Source of the DNA: Sphingopyxis sp.
GTDB taxonomy: Bacteria; Pseudomonadota; Alphaproteobacteria; Sphingomonadales; Sphingomonadaceae
Length of the DNA stretch: 64,000 nucleotides
Direction of reading: 5' to 3'
Assembly (NCBI RefSeq): GCF_016704835.1
Contig: NZ_JADIZJ010000002.1
Span: 1 to 64,000 of the forward strand
Below are positions 35,507 through 43,541 of the stretch, piece by piece (positions within the stretch are counted from its first letter, which is position 1; each line of letters opens with the position of its first letter). Made by a program: the position numbers and the translations under genes. The notes beneath the pieces were generated by a model. It saw only the letters and a program-made list of their open reading frames with translations. It made no database searches and was not told where the DNA came from.

Positions 35507-37159
35507 CCCGGCGTCCGGCACTTCGCACTGGTCGAAGTCGGGCCAATTGCGGACCTTGGGCAGGAAGGGTTCGGCTTCGTCGGTCGTCCGGAAAATGAGG
35601 TTATAAGTCTGGGTCGGGCTGTCGGCGTCAAACGTCCAGAACATCGAAAGCCCGGGCACCTGGACGATCAGCATGCTCTCGCCGAACTTGCTGCCTGTCG
35701 CGTCGACGACGACATGGGCACGCACCTTCCGCTGGCACTGGTCGAAACCGCGAAGATCGTCGGGAAGCGAGAATTCGGTCACCCACACGTAGCGTGGATA
35801 TTGGTGTCGGAAGATTTCGAACTTGAAGATATCGGGAAGCCGATTGCGGAGCGTCCTGCCCTTATAACGCCAGCCATAGGTAAGATAGGTCCGCGCCACG
35901 AGTCTTGAAGGCGAAACCGCAAAAAAGGAGGGATCGACGGCGATCGCCTTGCCGAGTGCAGCACTGCCTTCGCCGGCGCGCATGCGGGCGAGTTCGCGAT
36001 ACTCTTCGATGCGCTCGACGCAGCTCGCAAGAAAGTCGCGGCTCAGTGTTTCGGCAACTTCGCCGGTCATGAACACCTTCCCGGGCAGCGGCGTCACTGA
36101 ATAAACCGCATCCTCTTCGAGCGTCCACGGATAGGCACCGGGCGCGCCCGCCTCCAGCGCGTCGTCCTTGTAGACCGGCAGGCGGCAGACCGGCCCCCTC
36201 TGGTCGTCGGCGACGATGAGATGCGAAATCAGTTCGGCCGAGGTCGGGTCATCGGGCAGGTCGTCATCGCCGCGTTCGCGCATCACCCGGCCGATGGCAA
36301 CGACAGCATGGCCGACCGTCGCGCCGTCCCGGCCCTTTAGCCCGATCAGCACTGGGATGCCGGAATCGAGATAACGACCAATCACCTCATGCAGAGGCTT
36401 GATGCCGACCCCTTGTTCGACCGCGGCCTTGCCGAGATCGAAGACCGGATGACGGTCCATCGCCCGTAGCGCCCGGATTATGTTGTCGGGCCTCAGGAAC
36501 TCCGATCCGGCGGGAAGTGAGCGGGTCACGAAATTGTCTGTGGGCTTCAGCGCCGCATCATTGATGTCAGGCATCGAGAACCAGGGTCCGCCATGCGCGC
36601 GATGGAAATGGCGTCCTGCCATCCAGATTGCCGCCTGCGCGCAGGCGCCGACGCGTGTGTCTTGCTGGGTGAGCGGGAATCCCGTGACAGTAAGGTCAGC
36701 CCCCACGAGGTGAACGGGATAATCCGCCGTTACGTCGATGATCGTCGAGGGGTCGGAAGCAATCGCAGCTGCCGAGATTACCGCCGCTGCAACCGGCGCG
36801 TGGGAAACGGGGCGCAGCACCACAAAGCCAAGATAGTCGTCGTCATGTGAAGCGACCTCGCGCGACAGGCCTTCGGGGCTATCGACCTTGCCGAGATACG
36901 AAAGGTCACACCCGAAGAAGTGGAGACGCTGGCAATATTTGAGATAGGGATGGAATAGGGTCGAATAGAAGGCCGAATAGGCGGCGGAGAAGTCGCGGTC
37001 GATATAGGCCCGCTCGAGGAGATAGGCCTTCGCACCCGCCTCCCTGTAATCGCGTAGCAATTGTTGCAGCAGCGCGGACTCGTCGGCCCCCACCAATTCG
37101 GCCAATTCAGTCCAGTCGTCTTCGCCGAGCAGGGGTCCTACCTGGATTTGAGCCTGCAT
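35480..37159 (-). CDS. Papain-like (C39-like) cysteine peptidase domain protein (559 aa)
   Basis: The central part has a Cys-protease layout: QQDTRVGACAQAAIWM with Cys173, GHAVVAIG with His284, and IVADD with Asp318. This matches the C39-like fold, with Gln165/166 available for the oxyanion hole. The N-terminal 150 residues and C-terminal 200 are unrecognised. There is no signal peptide and no ABC-exporter domain, so it is not a bacteriocin exporter. It is convergent to the E1 gene with a 27-base overlap, and co-transcribed with the 63-residue protein 18 bases upstream. A role as a protease for the Ubl system is possible but inferred only from the position. Confidence 0.65.
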   Translation of the reverse strand: MQAQIQVGPLLGEDDWTELAELVGADESALLQQLLRDYREAGAKAYLLERAYIDRDFSAAYSAFYSTLFHPYLKYCQRLHFFGCDLSYLGKVDSPEGLSREVASHDDDYLGFVVLRPVSHAPVAAAVISAAAIASDPSTIIDVTADYPVHLVGADLTVTGFPLTQQDTRVGACAQAAIWMAGRHFHRAHGGPWFSMPDINDAALKPTDNFVTRSLPAGSEFLRPDNIIRALRAMDRHPVFDLGKAAVEQGVGIKPLHEVIGRYLDSGIPVLIGLKGRDGATVGHAVVAIGRVMRERGDDDLPDDPTSAELISHLIVADDQRGPVCRLPVYKDDALEAGAPGAYPWTLEEDAVYSVTPLPGKVFMTGEVAETLSRDFLASCVERIEEYRELARMRAGEGSAALGKAIAVDPSFFAVSPSRLVARTYLTYGWRYKGRTLRNRLPDIFKFEIFRHQYPRYVWVTEFSLPDDLRGFDQCQRKVRAHVVVDATGSKFGESMLIVQVPGLSMFWTFDADSPTQTYNLIFRTTDEAEPFLPKVRNWPDFDQCEVPDAGSDSDAKLA

Positions 37160-37177
37160 TCAGCGATTGCCTCCCGA

Positions 37178-37369
37178 TCAGCCGCGGTTCGCGCCGACGA
37201 CGAAATTTCCGAGTCGCTGTTCTGCCGCGAGCGTCAGCTCTTCGAGCCGTTCGATTTCTTCGACGGCCTTCTTCGATGGTCGAAGATTGAAGTGCTTGAA
37301 TTCCTTGCGATTGGAAATCTCTACACGTCCGTAGGTATTGTCCGCGAGTAACTTTATACCATTTTTCAT
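37178..37369 (-). CDS. Small protein of unknown function (63 aa), upstream of the protease
   Basis: ATG at 37369 has GAGGAGG four bases upstream, the best ribosome binding site in the area. The peptide starts MKNGIKLLADN, has a charged helix (PSKKAVEEIERLEELTLAAE) and ends VVGANRG. The frame opens much earlier (37570), but a 25-bp palindrome sits in that part and argues for this start. It precedes the protease gene by 18 bases. It may be a partner, inhibitor or substrate of the protease. Confidence 0.6.
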   Translation of the reverse strand: MKNGIKLLADNTYGRVEISNRKEFKHFNLRPSKKAVEEIERLEELTLAAEQRLGNFVVGANRG

Positions 37370-37380
37370 GGGTCCTCCTC

Positions 37381-37426
37381 GCGAATCGAACGCGCCCTGC
37401 CGGGCCGGCAGGGCGCAATGATTCGC
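37381..37426 (-). promoter_or_regulatory. Large palindrome in the leader of the protease operon
   Basis: GCGCCCTGCCGG (37392-37403) and CCGGCAGGGCGC (37405-37416) are perfect inverted arms around one base. An outer pair GCGAATC / GATTCGC (37381-37387, 37420-37426) extends the structure. It ends just ahead of the GGAGG of the 63-residue gene. It may be an operator dimer site or a structured leader. Confidence 0.6.
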
Positions 37427-37566
37427 TTTCGCTACGAAACACAGGGCGAGTCGGCAATGAATATCGCCGCCGTTTAGCCCCAAAACTGCAGTATTCCTTA
37501 AAGGCCGCACGACTTTCTGCGAACCGGTTGGGAATTTCTGTTCCGAATCCAGTTGGATGTCGGCGA

Positions 37567-38607
37567 TCATTGGCCGTTCACCTTGGCTTCGATTTTCTCG
37601 GTGGTTGCGATGATTTCGTCGAAGGCTGGAGCCTTGCCGAAGATCATTGCCTCGGTTGCGGCATAGTCGCGCCGCAGCGCCTCGCGCATCGCCTTGGCCG
37701 GCGCGAGGCTGAAACTTCCTTTCGCCGCTGAGGCGAGGTCGAAGTCGGGTCGATTGAAGAACATGCGGGCATGACGCACGCAGTCGGCGCCAAGTTCATC
37801 CTTCTCCATCGCTTCGCGGCCAAGCGTGGTATCCGCAAGGCAGTGAAGGTCATAATAGTGGCGCGATATACGCTGGCCCTCATTCTTGAGGACGCCTCGG
37901 CGATCGAACCAACTGCGCAGCCCGTGCGCGATGACGATCTTGTCCCAGAAGGTCCGCTCGGCGTCGATCGTCGTTACTTCGGCAACCGCGAGATCTAGAT
38001 CCGGCAACTCTTCGGCGACATAGGGCGTGACCGTGGCTTTGCCGTTCGGATCGAGCGCCGATTTGGCACCAGATTCGATGCGGACGGCTGGCTTGATATA
38101 GCTCGCTTCGTCATGTTCGAGCGACGGATACCAGACTAGCAGGGTCTGGGAGTCGCGGTCGGCCTTGTCGATCTCTACGCGTCCCGCGCCGTTCGTGGCC
38201 TCGGCGAGGCGCGCCGCGATATCGGTCTGGAGAGGACCGGTGATATAAGTGCTGCAGGCGTCCCGGATGGCGTCGAGTCTCGCTTCACGCTTTTTGCCCG
38301 ACAACGCTTCGAGCTCGTCGACGCTCGCGGCTTCGCCGAGATCGTCCCTGTATATGGTGACGTCGATATCCTCGGAAAAGCGCTTGATGAGGCCGTGCGC
38401 CTTCGAAAGCGAGGTGCCGCCCTTGAAGAGCAGCCGTGGCTGGTCGGCGCTGCGCTCATGATAGAGCTGGTCCAGCGTCCAGCAGACCCAGAAATCCTTC
38501 TCGACATTGCCGAGCGGCGTGCCAAGCCGGTTCGCGGCCGACAGGAACAGGTCCCGGCGATCGGCTTCTCTCGACCCGATGATCTGCTGGTAGCCGGCGC
38601 GGGTCAC
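37567..38607 (-). CDS. abiEii: AbiEii-type nucleotidyltransferase toxin
   Basis: A 346-residue AbiEii/AbiGii protein with FKGGTSLSKAHGLIKRFSEDIDV (residues 61-83), the GSx...DxD-like core of this nucleotidyltransferase family (Asp80, Asp82). Type IV toxin-antitoxin systems of this kind block growth, probably by modifying tRNA, and give abortive phage infection. Its start overlaps the antitoxin stop (ATGA). Confidence 0.88.
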   Translation of the reverse strand: MTRAGYQQIIGSREADRRDLFLSAANRLGTPLGNVEKDFWVCWTLDQLYHERSADQPRLLFKGGTSLSKAHGLIKRFSEDIDVTIYRDDLGEAASVDELEALSGKKREARLDAIRDACSTYITGPLQTDIAARLAEATNGAGRVEIDKADRDSQTLLVWYPSLEHDEASYIKPAVRIESGAKSALDPNGKATVTPYVAEELPDLDLAVAEVTTIDAERTFWDKIVIAHGLRSWFDRRGVLKNEGQRISRHYYDLHCLADTTLGREAMEKDELGADCVRHARMFFNRPDFDLASAAKGSFSLAPAKAMREALRRDYAATEAMIFGKAPAFDEIIATTEKIEAKVNGQ

Positions 38608-39227
38608 GCGCGCCGCACCTTGGCCGGCGTGACGAGTTCGCGGAGGAAGTCCTGCATCCAGATCGGAAGTGCGGCGAGGCCGTCCTTCAAGTCCTTGCGA
38701 AGGGTCCGGCCGTGCCTTGGGTCCAACAATATCGCGGAGAGCGCGTCATAGACGCGAGTGCGCTCCTCTTCGCTGCGGTCGATCACATCCTTGAGCCAAT
38801 AGAGTGCTTGCACGATTCGCATTGCAGGGCGGCCAGCCCAATAGAGGCGGCTCGGAGCGGCGTGCTTGAAGGTGATTTCTTGGTTGCCGAGCGTGATCGG
38901 TTTCAGCCGCGCATCCACCAAGACCTCGATCCGCGCCGGCACAGCCGTCGTCAGGCCGAGGTCGTTAGCGGCTGTCATGCCGTCGACAACCATGCGGGCT
39001 TGGTCCCGGCGAATGACCGCCTCGATGACCGCGCGATAATCGGGGACCGAGGGCTTGCCCGTAAGTTCGTTGTGGACGGGGCGATCGTAGAGCCCTCGAT
39101 CGATGCGGCGGAGTTCGCCAGCCTTGGTCAGACGCTGTAAATTCTTGTCGATGACCTGCCGGTTGCCGAGGTCGCTGAAGTCTGCCGGGGTCCATGCTTG
39201 GCCCAGCTTTCGCTTTACTCGGCGCAT
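38604..39227 (-). CDS. abiEi: AbiEi-type antitoxin (DUF6088)
   Basis: ATG at 39227 has AGGA five bases upstream and gives 207 residues (MRRVKRKLGQAWTPADFSDL); longer starts at 39272 or 39335 would run into the repeat array. The N-terminal winged helix (VIDKNLQRLTKAGELRRIDRG) and the C-terminal domain match AbiEi antitoxins, which repress their own operon by binding inverted repeats. The four palindromes just upstream fit this role. Confidence 0.83.
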   Translation of the reverse strand: MRRVKRKLGQAWTPADFSDLGNRQVIDKNLQRLTKAGELRRIDRGLYDRPVHNELTGKPSVPDYRAVIEAVIRRDQARMVVDGMTAANDLGLTTAVPARIEVLVDARLKPITLGNQEITFKHAAPSRLYWAGRPAMRIVQALYWLKDVIDRSEEERTRVYDALSAILLDPRHGRTLRKDLKDGLAALPIWMQDFLRELVTPAKVRRA

Positions 39228-39274
39228 GATGTTCCTGCCCACATCATCGTCGGCTCCGGACGATTTCCCCATCA

Positions 39275-39413
39275 TGTCCGAAGCATGATACATTTTTCGG
39301 ACAATGTCTATTTTAATTTGTCCGAAGCATGTCACTTCGTTCGGACGGCAATGTCCGAACCATGATGTAAACTTCAGACAGCTATGTCCGAAGCATGTTG
39401 CACTCTTCGGACA
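39275..39413. repeat. Four tandem 29-bp palindromes upstream of abiE
   Basis: Copies at 39275-39303, 39319-39347, 39352-39380 and 39385-39413. Consensus: TGTCCGAAGCATG, a variable centre, then TTCGGACA. The starts are 44, 33 and 33 bases apart, multiples of about 11 bp, so all copies face the same side of the helix. Each copy is an imperfect inverted repeat. This is the expected type of operator for the AbiEi autorepressor, though four copies is a lot. Confidence 0.83.
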
Positions 39414-39571
39414 GACAGAATGGCGCCGCGCCCAGCCTGTGGACCTTCAGCAGGAAGCCTCAAATCCTCTACTGCAAAAACCGGATTCCATTCGCACGGA
39501 TTATGTGAGATTCAGCTTCACGAAAATTCGGTTGTCTAATCGATTTCGAGACGGGGCAAAGCAGAACGACA

Positions 39572-40309
39572 ATGGCTGATCACAGCGCAATAGAGTGGAC
39601 CGACGCTACGTGGAACCCCGTCACAGGTTGCACGAAGATCACCGCTGGATGCGATAACTGCTATGCCGCGCGCTTCTCCGAGCGGTTCCGTGGAGTGCCG
39701 GGCCATCCCTTCGAAAACGGGTTTGACCTGACCCTCCGGCCCGAGCGCTTGGATCAGCCACTGCGCTGGCGCCGTGGACGGATGATTTTCGTAAACTCGA
39801 TGAGCGATCTCTTCCATAAGGCCATACCGACATCCTTCATCGATCGGATATTCGACACGATGGAGGCGGCCAATTGGCACACGTACCAGGTCCTGACCAA
39901 GCGGAGCCCGAGGCTCCGGGACTATATGAATGGCCGCTATGCCGACAGAAGCCCGCCCGCGCACATATGGGTAGGCGTATCCGTCGAAGACCAGAAAGGC
40001 GCGGCGCGGGTTGCCCATCTTCGTGCGGCCAAATCCGCAGTCCGCTTTCTATCGGTGGAACCTCTCATAGGCTCTGTAGGCCCTATTGACCTGAAGGACA
40101 TACACTGGGTCATAGCGGGCGGAGAAAGCGGTCCCAATGCCCGCGTGATGCGGATCGAGTGGGCACGGGAGATACGCGACGCGTGCCGAGAACAGCGCGT
40201 GCCTTTCTTCTTCAAACAATGGGGCGGATTTCGACCAAAGTCTGGCGGACGGGAGCTTGATGGCCGCGAGTGGAGTGAGTGGCCCCGCCTGACGCGGGCG
40301 GCCGGCTAA
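39572..40309 (+). CDS. DUF5131 three-Cys-motif protein (phage Gp37/Gp68 family)
   Basis: A 245-residue protein with Cys20-x6-Cys27-x2-Cys30 (GCTKITAGCDNCYA), the three-Cys signature likened to radical-SAM iron-sulfur ligands, then FVNSMSDLFH, YQVLTKRSPRL, WVGVSVEDQ, FLSVEPLIG and WVIAGGESGPNARVM, all typical of DUF5131. It is paired with the downstream TcmP gene (TAA followed at once by ATG). The reaction is unknown. Confidence 0.9.
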   Translation: MADHSAIEWTDATWNPVTGCTKITAGCDNCYAARFSERFRGVPGHPFENGFDLTLRPERLDQPLRWRRGRMIFVNSMSDLFHKAIPTSFIDRIFDTMEAANWHTYQVLTKRSPRLRDYMNGRYADRSPPAHIWVGVSVEDQKGAARVAHLRAAKSAVRFLSVEPLIGSVGPIDLKDIHWVIAGGESGPNARVMRIEWAREIRDACREQRVPFFFKQWGGFRPKSGGRELDGREWSEWPRLTRAAG

Positions 40310-41479
40310 ATGCTCGATCCGCGCTGGTACGATGGTCGGGAACAGGCGCTGGTGAAGCACACGTTCCTCGATACCTATATGCCGGCCCAAATTCCCAAGA
40401 TCGTCAGCTGGGCAAACGAATTCACCTATGTCGATCTCTTTGCCGGACCGTGGCAGTCAAAGAGCGGCGATTATTCGGACACATCGTTTGGAATTGCCCT
40501 CCGCAGGATGACGGAAGCCAAAGCGAAGCAGGCGGAACTCGGCCGTAAAGTGACCATGGTGGCTCACCTCGTTGAGAAAGATCCCGCTAATTTTGCAGAG
40601 CTAATCGACGCCGTAAAGCGCTTTCCCGACGTTGAAATACATTGTCACCCGGGTCAGGCCGAGGATCACGCATCCGCAATCGCGACCGCCATTCCTGCGA
40701 GAGCCTTCCGGTTCGTCGTCATAGACCCCAAAGGTGTTCCCGACGTTCGGAAGTTTCGATGCTTGATCTCGCCGGATCGAACGGAAGTTCTCATGAATTT
40801 CATGTTCCAATTCGCAAACCGCTTTGCGGGATCACAGGATCGGATGCCGACACTCGAAGGATGGCTCGGCGATCTGCAAGAAAATGGCGGTTGGAGAGCG
40901 GAGTTCGCTGAACTGCGCGGATCCGAAAGAGAAGCGGCCATTTCCGAGCGCGCCCGCCAAGCGTTGCGGCGCATGGGGGACTATAAATTCGCGCCGGCGT
41001 TAACCGTCGACGAGACGGCGGTCGATCGGCCCTTGTACAAGCTCATTTACCTGACTCGGCACCCAGCCGGCATCAAGGTGTTCCGTGACGCACACAGAAA
41101 GTCTCTCGAGACCCAAGCGACCTACAAATCGGCGAAAAAGGCGGAGACGCGGAGGGTTGCAAGCGGAATGAACGACATGTTTGCTGGCCAATCTGCCATG
41201 GAACCGGGCGAGCGAAGCGCTCGCGAAATATCCCAAGGCGAGGCGGCCGCGCGGTCAACGATGCTTCAAATCCTGTCGGAGAGCTCGGCCGATTTGAAAT
41301 GGAAAGATGTCTGGCCGCGTGTGTTGGATCTTTGCGCGGTTACTTACGGCGCCCTCGGTGACATAGCTAACGACTTAAGGAAGCGCGGGCTCATAATTGT
41401 CCCTGCGTGGAGCGGCGACGTGTTGAGGCGCCCGAAGGATGATTTCTCTATCAAAATTGCTCCACACCTCGCGCCTTAA
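40310..41479 (+). CDS. tcmP: Three-Cys-motif partner protein TcmP
   Basis: A 389-residue TcmP-family protein, encoded directly after its three-Cys partner. YVDLFAGPW (residues 40-48) resembles the SAM-binding motif of methyltransferases; VLMNFMFQFANRF in the middle and the KKAETRRVASGMNDMF stretch are family-typical. The pair travels together in mobile elements and phages, without a known function. Possibly a nucleic-acid or nucleotide modification module. Confidence 0.87.
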   Translation: MLDPRWYDGREQALVKHTFLDTYMPAQIPKIVSWANEFTYVDLFAGPWQSKSGDYSDTSFGIALRRMTEAKAKQAELGRKVTMVAHLVEKDPANFAELIDAVKRFPDVEIHCHPGQAEDHASAIATAIPARAFRFVVIDPKGVPDVRKFRCLISPDRTEVLMNFMFQFANRFAGSQDRMPTLEGWLGDLQENGGWRAEFAELRGSEREAAISERARQALRRMGDYKFAPALTVDETAVDRPLYKLIYLTRHPAGIKVFRDAHRKSLETQATYKSAKKAETRRVASGMNDMFAGQSAMEPGERSAREISQGEAAARSTMLQILSESSADLKWKDVWPRVLDLCAVTYGALGDIANDLRKRGLIIVPAWSGDVLRRPKDDFSIKIAPHLAP

Positions 41480-41549
41480 GGAGCGGCGTCCCCTTTTCAT
41501 CCCAGGAAACTAAAACCTGTCGGTCTGCTTGCGGCCAGTTCTGCTTTTC

Positions 41550-41825
41550 CTACCGCTCGGCTTTGCCTGCGGTCGGCACTTGGTGGATCATCGCGGCGTC
41601 GATCATGGCTCGATAGATTCTTCCGACTTCATCTTTGCTAACGTGGCCAGCCTCGAGCGCTGCGGCGCTGATCATCGTCATGTCGGGTTCGCGAAGAGCC
41701 ATGATCGCGGCCTGTGCCTCCGGCAAATAGTCTTCCCAAAGCGACTTGCCATCCATCCGCGCATTGGGTGGATTTGCATCCAACTCGCAAAGTGCGCGGG
41801 CGACTCGTTCTAGGCCGGAGGTCAT
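41550..41825 (-). CDS. Hypothetical protein (91 aa)
   Basis: ATG at 41825 opens MTSGLERVARALCELDANPP; the rest is helical and ends in HQVPTAGKAER. Short proteins with RVARALCE at the start are common in phage and element DNA of alphaproteobacteria. No function known. Confidence 0.6.
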   Translation of the reverse strand: MTSGLERVARALCELDANPPNARMDGKSLWEDYLPEAQAAIMALREPDMTMISAAALEAGHVSKDEVGRIYRAMIDAAMIHQVPTAGKAER

Positions 41826-41956
41826 GACGCGAGAATAACATAGAACGTCGACCTGATATGGGGGGATTTCGGTGTTTCTCACGATCAAATCGAGTCGATC
41901 CCGTGGTCCGACATCGGTGACTTTCCAAAAACTCGGTCCCTCTCTACAGCCGCCTA

Positions 41957-42181
41957 ATGGCTAGACGCTCAACCATTGCAGAACGTGTCGAGGCGCTCGT
42001 CCGGCGAATGGATGGGGCGCCCCTTTGCGACGAATGCATTACAGACCGGCTCGACCTTTCTTCGGTGTCACAGGCAAGCGTCGCCACCGGAGCAGCTGCC
42101 GGCGTCGGAGGATTTGAGCGGCTCAAAGAGCCATGCGGCCTTTGCGGCGAGCCGCGGCACGTCATTCGTTACAAAGGCTGA
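41957..42181 (+). CDS. Small putative zinc-finger protein (74 aa)
   Basis: Two Cys pairs (LCDEC and CGLCGE) frame a central helical/linker part. This gives a plausible zinc knuckle like that in other small element-encoded proteins. No ribosome binding site is evident. Possibly a DNA-binding accessory protein. Confidence 0.55.
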   Translation: MARRSTIAERVEALVRRMDGAPLCDECITDRLDLSSVSQASVATGAAAGVGGFERLKEPCGLCGEPRHVIRYKG

Positions 42182-42230
42182 ACTTCGCAATTCGCCGCGG
42201 AAAGATCGAGCGCGGCTGAATGGGCGTGCT

Positions 42231-42253
42231 CTGGCGCCGGCAGGCGGCGCCAG
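42231..42253. repeat. Perfect 8-bp hairpin in a GC-rich gap
   Basis: CTGGCGCC (42231-42238), spacer GGCAGGC, GGCGCCAG (42246-42253). The rest of the 277-base gap (42182-42458) has nested GGCGGC/GCCGCC and CTTGGC/GCCAAG pairs and holds no gene. Confidence 0.5.
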
Positions 42254-42458
42254 GGGCCGCGCGTTATCTTGGGCCGCGCAGCGCACTTGGCTCGCTATCC
42301 TTGCCGGACGGCGGCTGGCCCACAGGCCCGCGCGCACGCCGCCCGGCTGCGGCCTCGCCAAGAGCGCGTTTGCCTTTGCGCGCTTCGCGCGGTTCTTTGA
42401 CGCCTTGCGATAGTTACGGGGTTTGAATCGATCGGCGGTCGGCACTACGGATCCCGCA

Positions 42459-42890
42459 ATGATATTCAGTCTGTTCCTGCTCGCCTCGGTCGTTCCGGCC
42501 GGCCAATCCTTCACCTGCACCCCCGTCGCAGTCTGGGATGGCGATGGGCCGATCTGGTGCGCGGAAGGTCCGCATGTTCGCCTTTCCGGGGTCGCCGCAC
42601 GCGAAATGAATGGCAGCTGCAGTTCAGCGCATCCCTGTCCGGACGCCGATCCGGTCGCGGCGCGCGATCATCTCGTCGGCCTGCTCGGGACGCCGCAAGG
42701 GCGGAACCGGACTGGCCATATTCTCGTGCGCGGACCGGCCATGCGCTGCCTATCGCGCGGCGGGGCCGGCGGCACCCGCACCGCCGCCTTCTGCACATCG
42801 CCCCGGTCGGGCGATATCTCCTGTGCGATGACCCGCAGCGGCCTCACCGCGCGCTGGGACAAATATTGGGGTGCGCATCGCTGCGATTGA
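42459..42890 (+). CDS. Exported staphylococcal-nuclease-like protein
   Basis: A 143-residue protein. Signal peptide at residues 1-17 (MIFSLFLLASVVPAGQS), then VAVWDGDGPIWCAEGPHVRLSGVAARE, which matches the DGDT and RLxGIDAPE strings of SNase-fold proteins; the catalytic Arg and Glu are kept. A Cys-rich part (GSCSSAHPCPD) and a WDKYWGAHRC end follow. Conserved in sphingomonad conjugative elements; whether it is an active nuclease is unclear. Confidence 0.75.
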   Translation: MIFSLFLLASVVPAGQSFTCTPVAVWDGDGPIWCAEGPHVRLSGVAAREMNGSCSSAHPCPDADPVAARDHLVGLLGTPQGRNRTGHILVRGPAMRCLSRGGAGGTRTAAFCTSPRSGDISCAMTRSGLTARWDKYWGAHRCD

Positions 42891-43145
42891 TCGGACCGGA
42901 TCGGGCGGGTGGGTCAGGTGGACCGGCCTTTGAGTCCGGCGCGGATCGTTGAATGGACGCGGCGGCAGCTCTCTCTCAGTTGCTCAAGGCCACCCCTTTT
43001 CTGTCGCCTTTCTGCGGGCCCGGCTCGCCTCTGGCCGTCAACCCCATGCGGGGTTCGCCCTCGCGTTCCGCTCGGTGACGGCAGCTCGCGGTCCCTTCTT
43101 CCGGCGCCATCGGGAAAGTCCCCGAGCAACCGAAGGAGAAAGTCC

Positions 43146-43466
43146 ATGCCCACCATCGCCAACCTCAACGTCAAGGCCGACGGCAGCTTCGAAGGCACGC
43201 TCGCCACCCTCAACGTCACCGCGCAGATCGCGATTGTCCCGAACGGCCGCAAGGCCAAGGACAACGAACCCGATTATCGCATCCTCAGCCGCAAGAACGG
43301 CTTCGAACTTGGCGCAGCCTGGGTCAAGACCGCCAAATCGACCGGCGCCGAATATATCGCAGTGACGATGTCGGCCCCCGAGTTCGGGACCATCTACGGC
43401 AATGTCGCAAACGCCCCCGGCGACGACCCGATGAAAAAGGTCATCATCTGGAACCCGCCTGCCTGA
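43146..43466 (+). CDS. DUF736 family protein (copy 1)
   Basis: A 106-residue DUF736 protein (ANLNVKADGSFEGTLATL, then GAAWVKTAKSTGAEYIAVTM). The start has GAAGGAG upstream. Small beta-rich proteins of this family are very common in alphaproteobacterial elements and lack a known function. This is one of three copies in the window. Confidence 0.87.
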   Translation: MPTIANLNVKADGSFEGTLATLNVTAQIAIVPNGRKAKDNEPDYRILSRKNGFELGAAWVKTAKSTGAEYIAVTMSAPEFGTIYGNVANAPGDDPMKKVIIWNPPA

Positions 43467-43475
43467 CGGGCACCC

Positions 43476-43499
43476 CGGCTCCGCCTTCGGGCGGAGCCG
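43476..43499 (+). terminator. GC-rich terminator-like hairpin after DUF736 copy 1
   Basis: CGGCTCCGCC, loop TTCG, GGCGGAGCCG. A perfect 10-bp stem with a very stable tetraloop, ten bases after the stop codon. The U-tract is weak (ATTGATTTC). Confidence 0.65.
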
Positions 43500-43516
43500 A
43501 TTGATTTCATCACGTG

Positions 43517-43541
43517 AAGGCGGTCCTCTGGGCCGCCTTTT
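43517..43541 (+). terminator. Second terminator hairpin
   Basis: AAGGCGG, nine-base loop, CCGCCTTTT. Followed by TCGTG. It lies 18 bases after the first hairpin. Confidence 0.55.

Noticed and set aside
35480..37159. Bacteriocin-processing C39 exporter
   Set aside because: No transmembrane or ABC ATPase domain and no double-glycine precursor; only the protease fold is shared.
39275..39413. CRISPR array
   Set aside because: Repeats are 29 bp, but the gaps are only 4 to 15 bases, repeats are themselves palindromic and no cas gene is near. Operator sites explain them better.
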